A DNA stretch of 43,500 nucleotides from an uncultured Bacteroidales bacterium (lineage in GTDB: Bacteria; Bacteroidota; Bacteroidia; Bacteroidales; Muribaculaceae), in NCBI GenBank assembly GCA_946412245.1, contig CAMKGM010000021.1, positions 1 through 43,500 on the forward strand, in the 5' to 3' direction. The position numbers and the translations under genes were made by a program. The notes beneath the pieces were generated by a model, which saw nothing but the letters and a program-made list of their open reading frames with translations, did no database searches and was not told the DNA's origin. This document shows, piece after piece, positions 32,754-40,214 of the stretch (the first letter of the stretch is position 1; each line of letters opens with the position of its first letter).

Positions 32754-33140
32754 TTAGGGTAAAGCGGCATCGGACTGGGCCGGAGTTTGTGATGCAGTGT
32801 CGGCCGGTTTGGAACCCAGGAGTTCGAAGGTGTCGACGTAGATTTCAGTGACATAGCGTTTGATGGCGTTCTTGTCTTCCCAAACGCGCGTGCGCAGTTT
32901 GCCCTCAATGTAGAGTTTGGTTCCCTTGTGCACATATTTTTCAATCACTTCGGCATTTTTGCCCCAAGCGACGATGTTGTGCCACTCGGTGCGTTCAGGG
33001 ACTTTAACGCCTGCTGCATTGGTGTAGGCACGGTCGCTGGTGGCGAGCGAGAAAGTTGCCATCACTTGACCCTGTGAGGGGTATCTCACTTCGGGTTCTT
33101 TACCTACATTTCCTAAAAGAATAACTTTGTTAATGGCCAT
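32754..33140 (-). CDS. ssb: Single-stranded DNA-binding protein with atypical C-terminus
   Basis: An OB-fold single-strand binding protein: 'MAINKVILLGNVGKEPEVRY' start, 'MATFSLATSDRAY', 'TEWHNIVAWGKNAEVIEKYV' and 'GTKLYIEGKLRTRVWED'. The binding domain is complete (about 1-108). The tail is only about 20 residues and ends SDAALP, whereas bacterial SSBs normally end in an acidic D-D-x-PF peptide that recruits repair and replication partners. It therefore lacks the terminal Phe and most of the acidity. At 128 residues it is short for a housekeeping SSB. It lies 75 bases downstream of the LUD gene stop. Confidence 0.93.
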   Translation of the reverse strand: MAINKVILLGNVGKEPEVRYPSQGQVMATFSLATSDRAYTNAAGVKVPERTEWHNIVAWGKNAEVIEKYVHKGTKLYIEGKLRTRVWEDKNAIKRYVTEIYVDTFELLGSKPADTASQTPAQSDAALP

Positions 33141-33214
33141 AAATATAGAGTTTTAAGAGTTATTATCAGTTTGTTGTTTTTTTATATGTGTTTGGCTATG
33201 AATAAGTTTTGAGG

Positions 33215-33853
33215 TTAATATCCCAGGTTCTCGCCCACGAGCACCACGATGTGTCGGCCTTGCTGGCGGGAGTTTCGCAAGAAGTGGACATAGCTGCAAA
33301 TGCTATCGGGCGAGTTGCAGTTGTGGCAAGCACCATCGATGTGGCAAGGAGTGGCGATGTCAAATCGTTGTGCGTTGGTGGGCGAGGCGATGCCTCGAGC
33401 ACGAGCCAGAGCCGCCTCAACATTGGGCATCACCTTATTCATTCCCACCACGAAGATGACGCGTTTGGGTCCCCAGGTGATGGCAGCCACGCGGTTTCCG
33501 TTGCCGTCCACGTTGACAATCACACCATCTTCAGAGATGGCATTGGCACTGGTGAGATAGACATCGGCACTGAAAGCTTTGAGATACATTTCGCGCACCT
33601 CTTCAGGCGAAGTGGCATCTTCGCGGTCAATCACGTTCAAGTCATCACGTTCCTTGACGGCATGCGTGATGCCCAGGTCGCGAATGGTCATGGAGCCACC
33701 CCAGGTCACCGTGTTGCCCTTGTCAATGAGTTGCATGACTTGGTCAACTGCCTCGGCCGCGGTAGGGCAGAAGTATGCCTGAATGTGCCGACGCTTTAGA
33801 TTCTTGATGAGATTGTCGGCTATGAGTAGGTTACGTTGTTCGATAGGAGTCAT
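33215..33853 (-). CDS. LUD domain protein (LutC-like)
   Basis: A 212-residue protein of the LUD family (formerly DUF162), which includes the LutC subunit of iron-sulfur lactate oxidation systems. Segments 'GNTVTWGGSMTIRDLGITHAV' and 'VYLTSANAISEDGVIVNVDG' and 'GVNKVMPNVEAALARARGIA'-like sequence are typical. A C-terminal 'CHIDGACHNCNSPDSICSY' holds four cysteines that could bind a metal or cluster. No lutA or lutB is adjacent, so lactate oxidation is not supported by context. It follows the YARHG gene by 19 bases and is probably cotranscribed with it. Confidence 0.85.
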   Translation of the reverse strand: MTPIEQRNLLIADNLIKNLKRRHIQAYFCPTAAEAVDQVMQLIDKGNTVTWGGSMTIRDLGITHAVKERDDLNVIDREDATSPEEVREMYLKAFSADVYLTSANAISEDGVIVNVDGNGNRVAAITWGPKRVIFVVGMNKVMPNVEAALARARGIASPTNAQRFDIATPCHIDGACHNCNSPDSICSYVHFLRNSRQQGRHIVVLVGENLGY

Positions 33854-33872
33854 TTCTTAGTGGAATTGGAGT

Positions 33873-35039
33873 TTATTTTGCAATTGCTTCGGCCATCTTG
33901 ATAACGGCATAGTTGTAGCGTTCAATATCGGTCAGCGTGATTTTCTTGCCGGGTTGCTTGTGATACCAGGGTTGTGCATCGAAGTAGGCCTGCGTGTCGG
34001 GATCGGCAAATGTGTCGCCGTAGCGGGCATAAATCTCGCCGCGCATGTATTTGAGCATCTCCTTGGGGAAAATCTTGAGCAGGGTGGGCGTGAGGGGAAT
34101 GACAGAGGCGAAGGTCCACTTGCCGTCAAGACCTTCGTAGGGGCCTTGTGCCTTGGTGAGGCTGCGTTTCTCTCCCTGATTGCCCACACGGGGGTTATGG
34201 TCTACAAACTTTTGGTCATGAGTGACGTTGATGTCAATGCCCTGAATGGTGGGTGTTACTTCCCATTCCATGGGCCCCATGAGTGCGGCGGCACCACCGC
34301 CGCCCGGCATCTTGCCATATTTGGGGCTACTTGGGTCACCGTGGCTTGCGCGTCCCGCGCCATAGCTAATGGACACCTGGAGTGTGTTGCCATCGATGTA
34401 GAGGTCGTAGATGCCCGGGTCTTCATCGTATTTGTAGCCGGTGTAAAAACTCATTCTGGGCCCGAACACTGCGGAGTGCTCTTGCTTATCGCCAAGGGGG
34501 TAGTTGCCGGCCAGCAAATAGTGGATGAGACGCGTCCACTTGCCTGTGTTGCGGGCTTCGTCGAAGTCGAAGTGGTAATAGGCTTTCACGGGTTGCCCTT
34601 GAGCGTTGCGGAACACCATCATCACATAGTTGCCATATTTCTCGATGGAGACTTTGAGGGCGGGTTTCCCCTTGACACTCACGTTGCCGCCCTTGACCAC
34701 GAGTTCGTAGTCACCGCTGATGCCGTCGAAGGGTCCTTGGCCGAAAGCGCCATAGTAGCTCCGCTCCACCCTTTTGGCCTTGGGATTGTAGAAGGTGGTC
34801 ATGATGTCGAGCCCGTTGCACCAGGCCTGCTCGGTATCGGAAACCAAATACTGTGCTGCGGGTAGCACTTCGCATCGTGCATCGCGGACGCTGAGGTCAC
34901 GTGCGATGTCGGAGGCAATCAACTCCCGGAAATCGGAACTGTAGCCTACCTCACGGGTGAAGTGCTTATCCTTGTTGTACTGGGCATTGATATTCATGAT
35001 AGTAACAACAAATAATATTATAAAAATAATTCTTTTCAT
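33873..35039 (-). CDS. Secreted or envelope protein with C-terminal YARHG domain
   Basis: A signal peptide ('MKRIIFIILFVVTIMNINAQ') leads a 388-residue protein. The body has repeated beta-like blocks with 'GAFGQGPFDGISGDYELVVKG' and a Gly-rich loop 'KMPGGGGAAALMGP'. The C-terminus, 'YMRGEIYARYGDTFADPDTQ' then 'AYFDAQPWYHKQP', fits the YARHG extracellular domain with one change (YARYG). The domain is found in surface proteins of many gut bacteria; its ligand is not known. It is the first gene of a pair with the LUD protein. Confidence 0.8.
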   Translation of the reverse strand: MKRIIFIILFVVTIMNINAQYNKDKHFTREVGYSSDFRELIASDIARDLSVRDARCEVLPAAQYLVSDTEQAWCNGLDIMTTFYNPKAKRVERSYYGAFGQGPFDGISGDYELVVKGGNVSVKGKPALKVSIEKYGNYVMMVFRNAQGQPVKAYYHFDFDEARNTGKWTRLIHYLLAGNYPLGDKQEHSAVFGPRMSFYTGYKYDEDPGIYDLYIDGNTLQVSISYGAGRASHGDPSSPKYGKMPGGGGAAALMGPMEWEVTPTIQGIDINVTHDQKFVDHNPRVGNQGEKRSLTKAQGPYEGLDGKWTFASVIPLTPTLLKIFPKEMLKYMRGEIYARYGDTFADPDTQAYFDAQPWYHKQPGKKITLTDIERYNYAVIKMAEAIAK

Positions 35040-35087
35040 AAATTACTATTTGTTAATGGATAGAAAGGTGTGAATCTAATAGAAACA

Positions 35088-35119
35088 CAAATTTCAACAA
35101 AAAAAATGAAAAATGCAAG
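35088..35119 (-). promoter_or_regulatory. Candidate promoter of the YARHG-LUD pair
   Basis: The minus strand reads CTTG then, 20 bases later, GAAATTTG (plus-strand 35116-35119 and 35088-35095). Each box has one mismatch to the consensus. It lies about 49 bases upstream of the ATG, in an AT-rich spacer without other features. Confidence 0.35.
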
Positions 35120-35221
35120 AAATTTTCACTTTTTCTCGGAAGAATGGCAAAAACGGTAGGCGCGGATGCCGCCGGGTGCTGCGGAATCGTTAGTATGGGA
35201 ATGCAAATGTAAAAGCGTGTT

Positions 35222-36178
35222 TCAGAAGGCCGACGACTTGGCGATGAGGCCGACTCTCTCATGTAAGCCGAAGAGCAGATTCATGCAGTGCACGGCATTG
35301 CCGGCAGATCCCTTCATGGCATCGTCAATAACGGCCGTAATCAAGAACTTGTCGCCGGTGCGCTCCAAGTTCAGCAGGCACTTGTTAGTGTTCAGTACGT
35401 CGTTGATGCACACGGGCCGGTCGACGATGAAGACAAAGTTGTGGTCATCGTAGTAGTCCTCGTAGAGTTGGCGCAACACATCTAAATCAACATTGCACTT
35501 CACATAGGCTGCCATGAGCAAACCTCGGTCAAAGCCGGCTCGCATGGGTACGAAGTGAATGTTGCTATTGAAGCTGAGTTGCAGTTGTTTGAGAGCCTGT
35601 TCGACCTCGGGCACCTGAGGGCTTGATAGCGCGTGTTCAATAGCGACATTGCCGCTGTGTCTTGATGGCGGTGTGCCGGTAGCGCGTCCCGCAATGGCCG
35701 TGACGTGAATGTCGGTGTTGAGCATCAGGTTCTTGGCAAGAGGCAATAGGGCAATTTCCAAAGTTTGCGCAAAGGCACCCGGGCAAGCCACGTGGAAGCA
35801 GTCATGCACCATATACTTGCGGTTGAGTTCGGACAAGCCGTAGACGAAGTCGTGCTCGTCGCCGGGCAATCTGAAGTCGGGCGAGAGGTCGATGATGCGC
35901 AACTCAGGTGGCAATTGGTCACGATATCGGTTCATGAAGGCTATTGAAGAGCCTTGACTGTGGCACAGGAATACAACATCGACACAATCGAAAGCCGGCT
36001 CGCTGCACAGTTGCAATTGTGTCTCGCCGGTAATACCCTGATGCACATGAGTGACATCCATGCCAACGTCCTGCGAGCTCTGAACCCATACAATCTCCAC
36101 ATCAGGGTGATTAATAAGGATTCGGATCAGTTCACCAGCCACTGGGGTTGTGGCGTTCACAATGCCAACTTTAATCAT
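35222..36178 (-). CDS. ArgC-like protein lacking catalytic residues (putative pseudoenzyme)
   Basis: The 318-residue sequence aligns throughout with N-acetyl-gamma-glutamyl-phosphate reductase, the third step of arginine synthesis: 'AGELIRILINHPDVEIV', 'IIDLSPDFRLPG', 'YGLSELNRKY', 'EIALLPLAKNLML', 'PEVEQALKQL' and a C-terminal 'GSAGNAVHCMNLLFGL'. The active site is changed. The usual PGC is PGA (A135) with a cysteine three residues earlier (C132); the HxH-x-PE histidine is Gln (Q188); and the GxxGxxG nucleotide loop reads N-A-T-T-P-V-A. The frame is intact and otherwise well conserved, so this is not a simple pseudogene. It lies 52 bases behind argR on the same strand. A regulatory or scaffold role in arginine metabolism is inference. 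Confidence 0.85.
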   Translation of the reverse strand: MIKVGIVNATTPVAGELIRILINHPDVEIVWVQSSQDVGMDVTHVHQGITGETQLQLCSEPAFDCVDVVFLCHSQGSSIAFMNRYRDQLPPELRIIDLSPDFRLPGDEHDFVYGLSELNRKYMVHDCFHVACPGAFAQTLEIALLPLAKNLMLNTDIHVTAIAGRATGTPPSRHSGNVAIEHALSSPQVPEVEQALKQLQLSFNSNIHFVPMRAGFDRGLLMAAYVKCNVDLDVLRQLYEDYYDDHNFVFIVDRPVCINDVLNTNKCLLNLERTGDKFLITAVIDDAMKGSAGNAVHCMNLLFGLHERVGLIAKSSAF

Positions 36179-36230
36179 ATCGTTATCAAGTTTAAAGAAT
36201 GCAAATTAGAGCCCGCGAGGTTGTGTTATG

Positions 36231-36710
36231 TCACTCAATGGGCACAAAGCGAGAGAAAAAGTTAATTGCCTCGTCGCGCGACACTCCCTCGTTGAGGATA
36301 ATGAATACAGTGTCGGCTCCTGCGATGGTGCCCACAATCAATGGCGATTTGCTCATGTCGAGGTCATAGGCAAGTCCGGTTGCATAGCCGTTGCGCGTCT
36401 TGATGACGGCGATATTGCCTGAAAACTTGATGGAGACGAAACCGACCTGCTGGTTAGGCGAGACACTATTTAAGCCTCGAATCAGCAATGAGTCTTGCAG
36501 CTCGTTGCTATCGGGAATGATATAAATATACTCCCCATTATCCGATGCTATTTTAGTTACTTTCAGTGACTTCAGGTCACGCGACAGTGTGGCTTGCGTC
36601 ACATTGATTCCATAGTTACGCAACATCTGAGCCAATTCGTTTTGGCTACTGATGTTGTTAGTTTTAATAAGGTTCATTATAAGCTGAAGCCTATTTCTTT
36701 TATTCTTCAC
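36231..36710 (-). CDS. argR: Arginine repressor ArgR
   Basis: An arginine-responsive hexameric DNA-binding regulator. The N-terminal winged helix contains 'ISSQNELAQMLRNYGINVTQ' and 'ATLSRDLKSLKV'. The C-terminal oligomerisation and arginine-binding domain has 'NQQVGFVSIKFSGNIAVIKT', 'GYATGLAYDLD' and 'VGTIAGADTVFIIL', including the arginine-contacting GAD motif. The only start in the full-length frame is a GTG at 36710; no upstream ATG exists before a stop. At 159 residues it is normal. It precedes the ArgC-like gene, and its leader holds GTTGT half-sites that could be its own operator. Confidence 0.95.
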   Translation of the reverse strand: MKNKRNRLQLIMNLIKTNNISSQNELAQMLRNYGINVTQATLSRDLKSLKVTKIASDNGEYIYIIPDSNELQDSLLIRGLNSVSPNQQVGFVSIKFSGNIAVIKTRNGYATGLAYDLDMSKSPLIVGTIAGADTVFIILNEGVSRDEAINFFSRFVPIE

Positions 36711-36756
36711 GTTGTTATAATTTAAAAGGTTAACACTCTTTATGTTTGTGGTTTAG

Positions 36757-36777
36757 CGTTGTTTTACAACAGTTGTA
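36757..36777. promoter_or_regulatory. Possible ArgR operator in the argR leader
   Basis: Three alternating half-sites, GTTGT, ACAAC and GTTGT, overlap to form two inverted pairs; TACAAC-A-GTTGTA (36765-36777) is a perfect 13-bp palindrome. It lies just downstream of the predicted transcription start, where a repressor would block argR. Confidence 0.4.
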
Positions 36778-36788
36778 TTATTCACTTG

Positions 36789-36818
36789 CAAAGATAGTTA
36801 AAAAAAACGAATGGCAAA
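36789..36818 (-). promoter_or_regulatory. Promoter of argR
   Basis: The minus strand reads TTTG (plus-strand 36815-36818), 18 bases, then TATCTTTG (plus-strand 36789-36796). The start would be near 36783, giving a leader of about 72 bases. Confidence 0.55.
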
Positions 36819-36875
36819 ATTAAAATGAGTATGTAATTGCCCAAGAAGTAAAATTTTACCGATTATGGTGCATTT

Positions 36876-38093
36876 TTATGATTTAAAGATACTCATAATT
36901 GCATCAAGAGCCTGCTTGCGGTGTCCCGGCACAATGATGTGATGGTTTCCAATGGGGTGGCGCAGGAAGTAGCTGGCTTGGGTCGCATCGTCGAGCATGA
37001 TAACCTGCTGAGTGCGGCACAGATTGGGCAATGCCAGATTTTCAACCAACTGTCCTTGTGCGGCGAAGTGCCGGTCAAGTGCAGCCGAAGCCTTGAACAG
37101 GGTCACGGGCCCGGTGGGCATGAATCCTCGAATAGCGACTCCAATACCCGACTCAAAGTGGGTGTGCAGTTCATGTCGTTGCACCATGTTGAACGGGATG
37201 GTGCAGTGGGCAAAGGTGAGTTCGCCCGTCTCAACATTGATTCTGGACGGATTGGCTTGAAAACCGGCTACACCTGTGAGTGCATGGACAATGGCCATGG
37301 ATAGCAACGCGGGAATATCGCCCTCGCAACTGGCAGTGATACCCTCGGCATTGAGTTGTGCCAGTGCCAGACAACCGGTGTTGTGCACGGCGGTGAGCAG
37401 GTCGAAGCATCGCAGCGTGAGCCCTCGCAGTCCATGGCGTTGCACCAGTTGCTTGAGTGCGTGGTAGATGCGCCAAGCATCGGGCACACTGTCGCGGATG
37501 GCACCTTCAGGGGCTTCGTCGAGCAATTGCTGTGGGGCAGAGCATTGTGTGGCGGCAAAGGCATCGAGCAGTTCAGCCATTTCAATGTCAACAATTTGGA
37601 TGCCATGTAGCAGCAATGCGTCATAGTCGACTTGGCTGGCGATGAGCCAGTCTGACGGTTTGCCAATCACGCCCAGTTTCAAGCCCCGCAAATTCTTTCT
37701 TGCCTCCTCGACTTGCGTGAGCAAGTCAATGCGGCGTGCGATGTATTGCGGATTGCCATGCAGAATCTCGCCGCGCAAGCCTTGCTGCTCCAGATAAGCG
37801 AGAATTTCGATGGATGCCGCCAGCGAGTTACTTTGTCCTGATGTGAGTAGGTAGAAAGGAGCGCCGGGCGCTTGTTGCAGCAGTTGGGGCAGTAGGGCTT
37901 TGAAAATGCCCTCGGCTCCACCGGTGCGCACGTAGATGAGGCAGAGCGGAGCTTCGCCGTAGGTGGCGAAGTTGTCGTCATGCAGAGTATAGTTGATATT
38001 CAGGCTGTCGAGGAATTCCTTCGAGGCCTTGTCGATGGCGTCCTTATCGTGCAACGCCGAAGTAATGGTGAAGACGGCTATCTTGCTAATCAT
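36876..38093 (-). CDS. L-fucose/L-arabinose isomerase-like protein (COG2407-like)
   Basis: A 405-residue cytoplasmic protein whose second half resembles fucose-isomerase-family proteins: 'ASCEGDIPALLSMAIVHALT', 'AHCTIPFNMV', 'LHTHFESGIGVAIRGFMPTG' and 'NLCRTQQVIMLDD'. The Glu and His of the metal site appear kept in these segments. The N-terminal half has 'VIGKPSDWLIASQVDY'. The sugar substrate is unknown and isomerase activity is not proven. No sugar transporter or kinase is nearby. It follows the second ATPase gene by only 22 bases, so the two may share a transcript. Confidence 0.78.
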   Translation of the reverse strand: MISKIAVFTITSALHDKDAIDKASKEFLDSLNINYTLHDDNFATYGEAPLCLIYVRTGGAEGIFKALLPQLLQQAPGAPFYLLTSGQSNSLAASIEILAYLEQQGLRGEILHGNPQYIARRIDLLTQVEEARKNLRGLKLGVIGKPSDWLIASQVDYDALLLHGIQIVDIEMAELLDAFAATQCSAPQQLLDEAPEGAIRDSVPDAWRIYHALKQLVQRHGLRGLTLRCFDLLTAVHNTGCLALAQLNAEGITASCEGDIPALLSMAIVHALTGVAGFQANPSRINVETGELTFAHCTIPFNMVQRHELHTHFESGIGVAIRGFMPTGPVTLFKASAALDRHFAAQGQLVENLALPNLCRTQQVIMLDDATQASYFLRHPIGNHHIIVPGHRKQALDAIMSIFKS

Positions 38094-38115
38094 ACAATAT
38101 CAAGTTATAAGTTAA

Positions 38116-39246
38116 TTAATGAGTAACATTTCTCTTTATCCATAAGGCAAAGAAGGCATCATAGGCCATATAATAACCTTTATCCTCGGTAAGCAAGTCT
38201 TTAGCAAGCAACCCTTTTACTGCTGAGTTAACAGAACTGACCGATTGCAAGTTGTACTTTCGTACAAACTCGCCGCTTGTCACTCCTTTCACTTTGCCCT
38301 CCATCGCTATTGCAACAAATGTTTTGCTTTGACTGGGTGGAAGTTGTCGCAGCAAAGCCTCATAAGTGTCGTTAGCCATATTCAAATGGTAGTCAACAGC
38401 TTCATCGATTGCCGACAAATTACACTCCTCACCACGCCCAGTGCGCAAGAACAAGGTGTTCATGATGCGTTGCATATAGGCTGTCACGCCGTGAAAACGA
38501 TGATAGACTTCGTCAACAACCTCGCCTGGCAATGTCTTTCCCGCTTCGTCGAAAAGATTCACGGCAAAATCGCGATAAGCTTCTAATGCCAGTGGTTGCA
38601 GATTCATGATCGTCACCGACTGGTAGAAGGGGCGCGATGGAGAAGCAAACATTTCATTGAGCAAATGTCGCTGCGAACCCGCAAAGATAAAATTGGCGTT
38701 GCGACAGTTCTGAATGTGGGTACGGAGCTGTGCTTCAATATTGGGAGCATCGGAGTAGCTGGCTATCTGCTGAAACTCATCGATGGCCACAATGCAGTGA
38801 CGGTCGGCTTGCTCAAGAAAATTGAAAATCTCGTCGAGCGAACTCTCAGGATCTTTCAAGTTTCCCACACCTACGCCCCAAGAAGGTTGACCAAAAACAT
38901 CGAATGTAACATCGGCGCGCAACGAAGCCACGACATCAACGAATCGCTGCATGATGCGCTTACCTTTTGGCTTGAGTGCCTCGATGATGCTCTTGCCCAG
39001 GGCGTTGACAAACTCGCGCAACGAGGTGGTCGCATAGACATCGACCACAAATGTGTAATATTGGCTTTTAATCTCATCTTGAGCAAAACAGTGCTTGATG
39101 AGGTCGGTCTTGCCCAGGCGACGAGGCGAGATGAGTGCCACATTGTTTTCATTACATAGCAACTCAGTAAGTGATTGAGTCTCAGTTACTCGGTCGCAGA
39201 AGTAATGCTCGCCTGCATAGCCATTTGTAACAAAGGGGTTGTTCAT
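38116..39246 (-). CDS. Archaeal-type AAA ATPase (ATPase_2)
   Basis: This 376-residue cytoplasmic protein has a P-loop 'ALISPRRLGKTDLIKHCF' (K46, T47), a Walker B 'HCIVAIDEFQQIASY' and a sensor segment 'NFIFAGSQRHLLNEMF'. The C-terminal third is winged-helix-like ('GVTSGEFVRKYNLQSVSSVN'). It lacks the DUF234 nuclease-like domain of the other ATPase in the window. Members are widespread in Bacteroidetes, often in multiple copies, with unknown roles. The gene has a perfect promoter overlaid by a 14-bp repeat array, suggesting tight, possibly self-imposed, control. Confidence 0.87.
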   Translation of the reverse strand: MNNPFVTNGYAGEHYFCDRVTETQSLTELLCNENNVALISPRRLGKTDLIKHCFAQDEIKSQYYTFVVDVYATTSLREFVNALGKSIIEALKPKGKRIMQRFVDVVASLRADVTFDVFGQPSWGVGVGNLKDPESSLDEIFNFLEQADRHCIVAIDEFQQIASYSDAPNIEAQLRTHIQNCRNANFIFAGSQRHLLNEMFASPSRPFYQSVTIMNLQPLALEAYRDFAVNLFDEAGKTLPGEVVDEVYHRFHGVTAYMQRIMNTLFLRTGRGEECNLSAIDEAVDYHLNMANDTYEALLRQLPPSQSKTFVAIAMEGKVKGVTSGEFVRKYNLQSVSSVNSAVKGLLAKDLLTEDKGYYMAYDAFFALWIKRNVTH

Positions 39247-39265
39247 AGTGCTCGTATTTTTGGAG

Positions 39266-39296
39266 CAAAGATAGTGGTTTTATTATAATTATCAAA
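39266..39296 (-). promoter_or_regulatory. Promoter of the second ATPase gene
   Basis: The minus strand reads TTTG (plus-strand CAAA, 39293-39296), exactly 19 bases, then TATCTTTG (plus-strand 39266-39273), a perfect consensus. The leader is only about 13 bases. The -33 box is inside the first unit of the 14-bp repeat array. Confidence 0.7.
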
Positions 39297-39334
39297 AAAT
39301 GATAATCAAAAAATGATTATCAAAAAGTGATAAT
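39289..39334. repeat. 14-bp repeat array over the ATPase promoter
   Basis: Three contiguous 14-bp units, TTATCAAAAAATGA, TAATCAAAAAATGA and TTATCAAAAAGTGA, are followed by TAAT. Half-sites TTATCA and TGATAA alternate to give overlapping inverted repeats with a 5-bp A-tract centre. Such an array is typical of an operator or iteron-like protein-binding site. Confidence 0.8.
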
Positions 39335-39380
39335 TTGTGTTATTGGGGTGATTTTTTGAGATGGATGGTTGCAGGATGAT

Positions 39381-40199
39381 TCACAGAAGGATGGTGTCGA
39401 GGTCATCGGGGACTACGATGTTTCCGTTGAAGACTTGCTCGGCCTCTTCGGTGAACTGTTGCCGTCGGGTGGCGAGATTCGCATCCACACTGTGGTAGAG
39501 CAAGAGGTTCTTCACACCGAGTTGAGCTGCCACACGGGCCGAGTCGAGCACGGTGCTGTGGTGCTTCTCATAGGGTCGGAACTGTTCGCGTTGGCCGTAA
39601 AGGCAGAAGGCTTCGCATAGCAGCCAGTCGCAGTCGCGCACATAGCGCTCGTTGCGCACGTTGTAGGGTTCGTCGCCCAGACACACAACCCGTTGGCCGT
39701 CGGGCAAAGTTGCGGCAAAGCCGAATTGTTTCTTCTTGGTCGACCCGATGTCGAAACAGTCAATGGCCAAGTCGTCGAACTCAATATGCTCACCGTCGGT
39801 CACCTCACGGATTACGATTTCGCGCCCCACTGCACTCATAATTTGCTCATTGAGCATGAGTTTGCACATGGTGAGTAGCGCCTCGCATGCCTCATCGTGG
39901 CCATAGATGGTGAGCGTGCCTTGGAACTTGCCCTTGTGGATGAGCGGCGAGATTTTGCGAATCATCCAAATGACTCCCATGATGTGGTCGGTGTGTGTGT
40001 GAGTCACGAACAGGTGGTGAATGTCCTCATAGGCGATGCGTGCCCGGTGCAGTTGCTTGAAGATGCCGTTGCCGCCACCGCCGTCGACCATGAGCAACGA
40101 CTGTGGTGTGTGCAGGCAGAAGCATGTGTTGTAGCAGCGAACGCACATGGCGTTGCCGGTGCCTAACATCGTTATTTTGGAATATGGGTTATTCATCAT
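39381..40199 (-). CDS. MBL-fold metallohydrolase (RNase Z-like)
   Basis: A 272-residue metallo-beta-lactamase fold enzyme with the zinc motif 'THTHTDH' (H67, H69, D71, H72). The next ligands are in 'VVCLGDEPYN' and the final one probably in 'LLYHSVD'. The layout (a histidine from 'EKHHSTVLDSARVA' near the C-terminus) resembles RNase Z and related phosphodiesterases, but no exosite arm is evident, so tRNA 3' processing is uncertain. Two adjacent ATGs (40199 and 40196) are possible starts. It lies 15 bases after the histidine kinase stop and is probably cotranscribed with it. Confidence 0.85.
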   Translation of the reverse strand: MMNNPYSKITMLGTGNAMCVRCYNTCFCLHTPQSLLMVDGGGGNGIFKQLHRARIAYEDIHHLFVTHTHTDHIMGVIWMIRKISPLIHKGKFQGTLTIYGHDEACEALLTMCKLMLNEQIMSAVGREIVIREVTDGEHIEFDDLAIDCFDIGSTKKKQFGFAATLPDGQRVVCLGDEPYNVRNERYVRDCDWLLCEAFCLYGQREQFRPYEKHHSTVLDSARVAAQLGVKNLLLYHSVDANLATRRQQFTEEAEQVFNGNIVVPDDLDTILL

Positions 40200-40214
40200 A
40201 ATGTGGTGTTAGCG

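Noticed and set aside
35222-36178. Aspartate-semialdehyde dehydrogenase or a degraded pseudogene
   Set aside because: The sequence blocks are those of ArgC, not Asd, and the reading frame is complete with good conservation outside the active site.
39289-39334. CRISPR array
   Set aside because: The 14-bp units are contiguous, with no unique spacers, and no cas genes are near. The same holds for the 53-bp repeats at 27800-27905.
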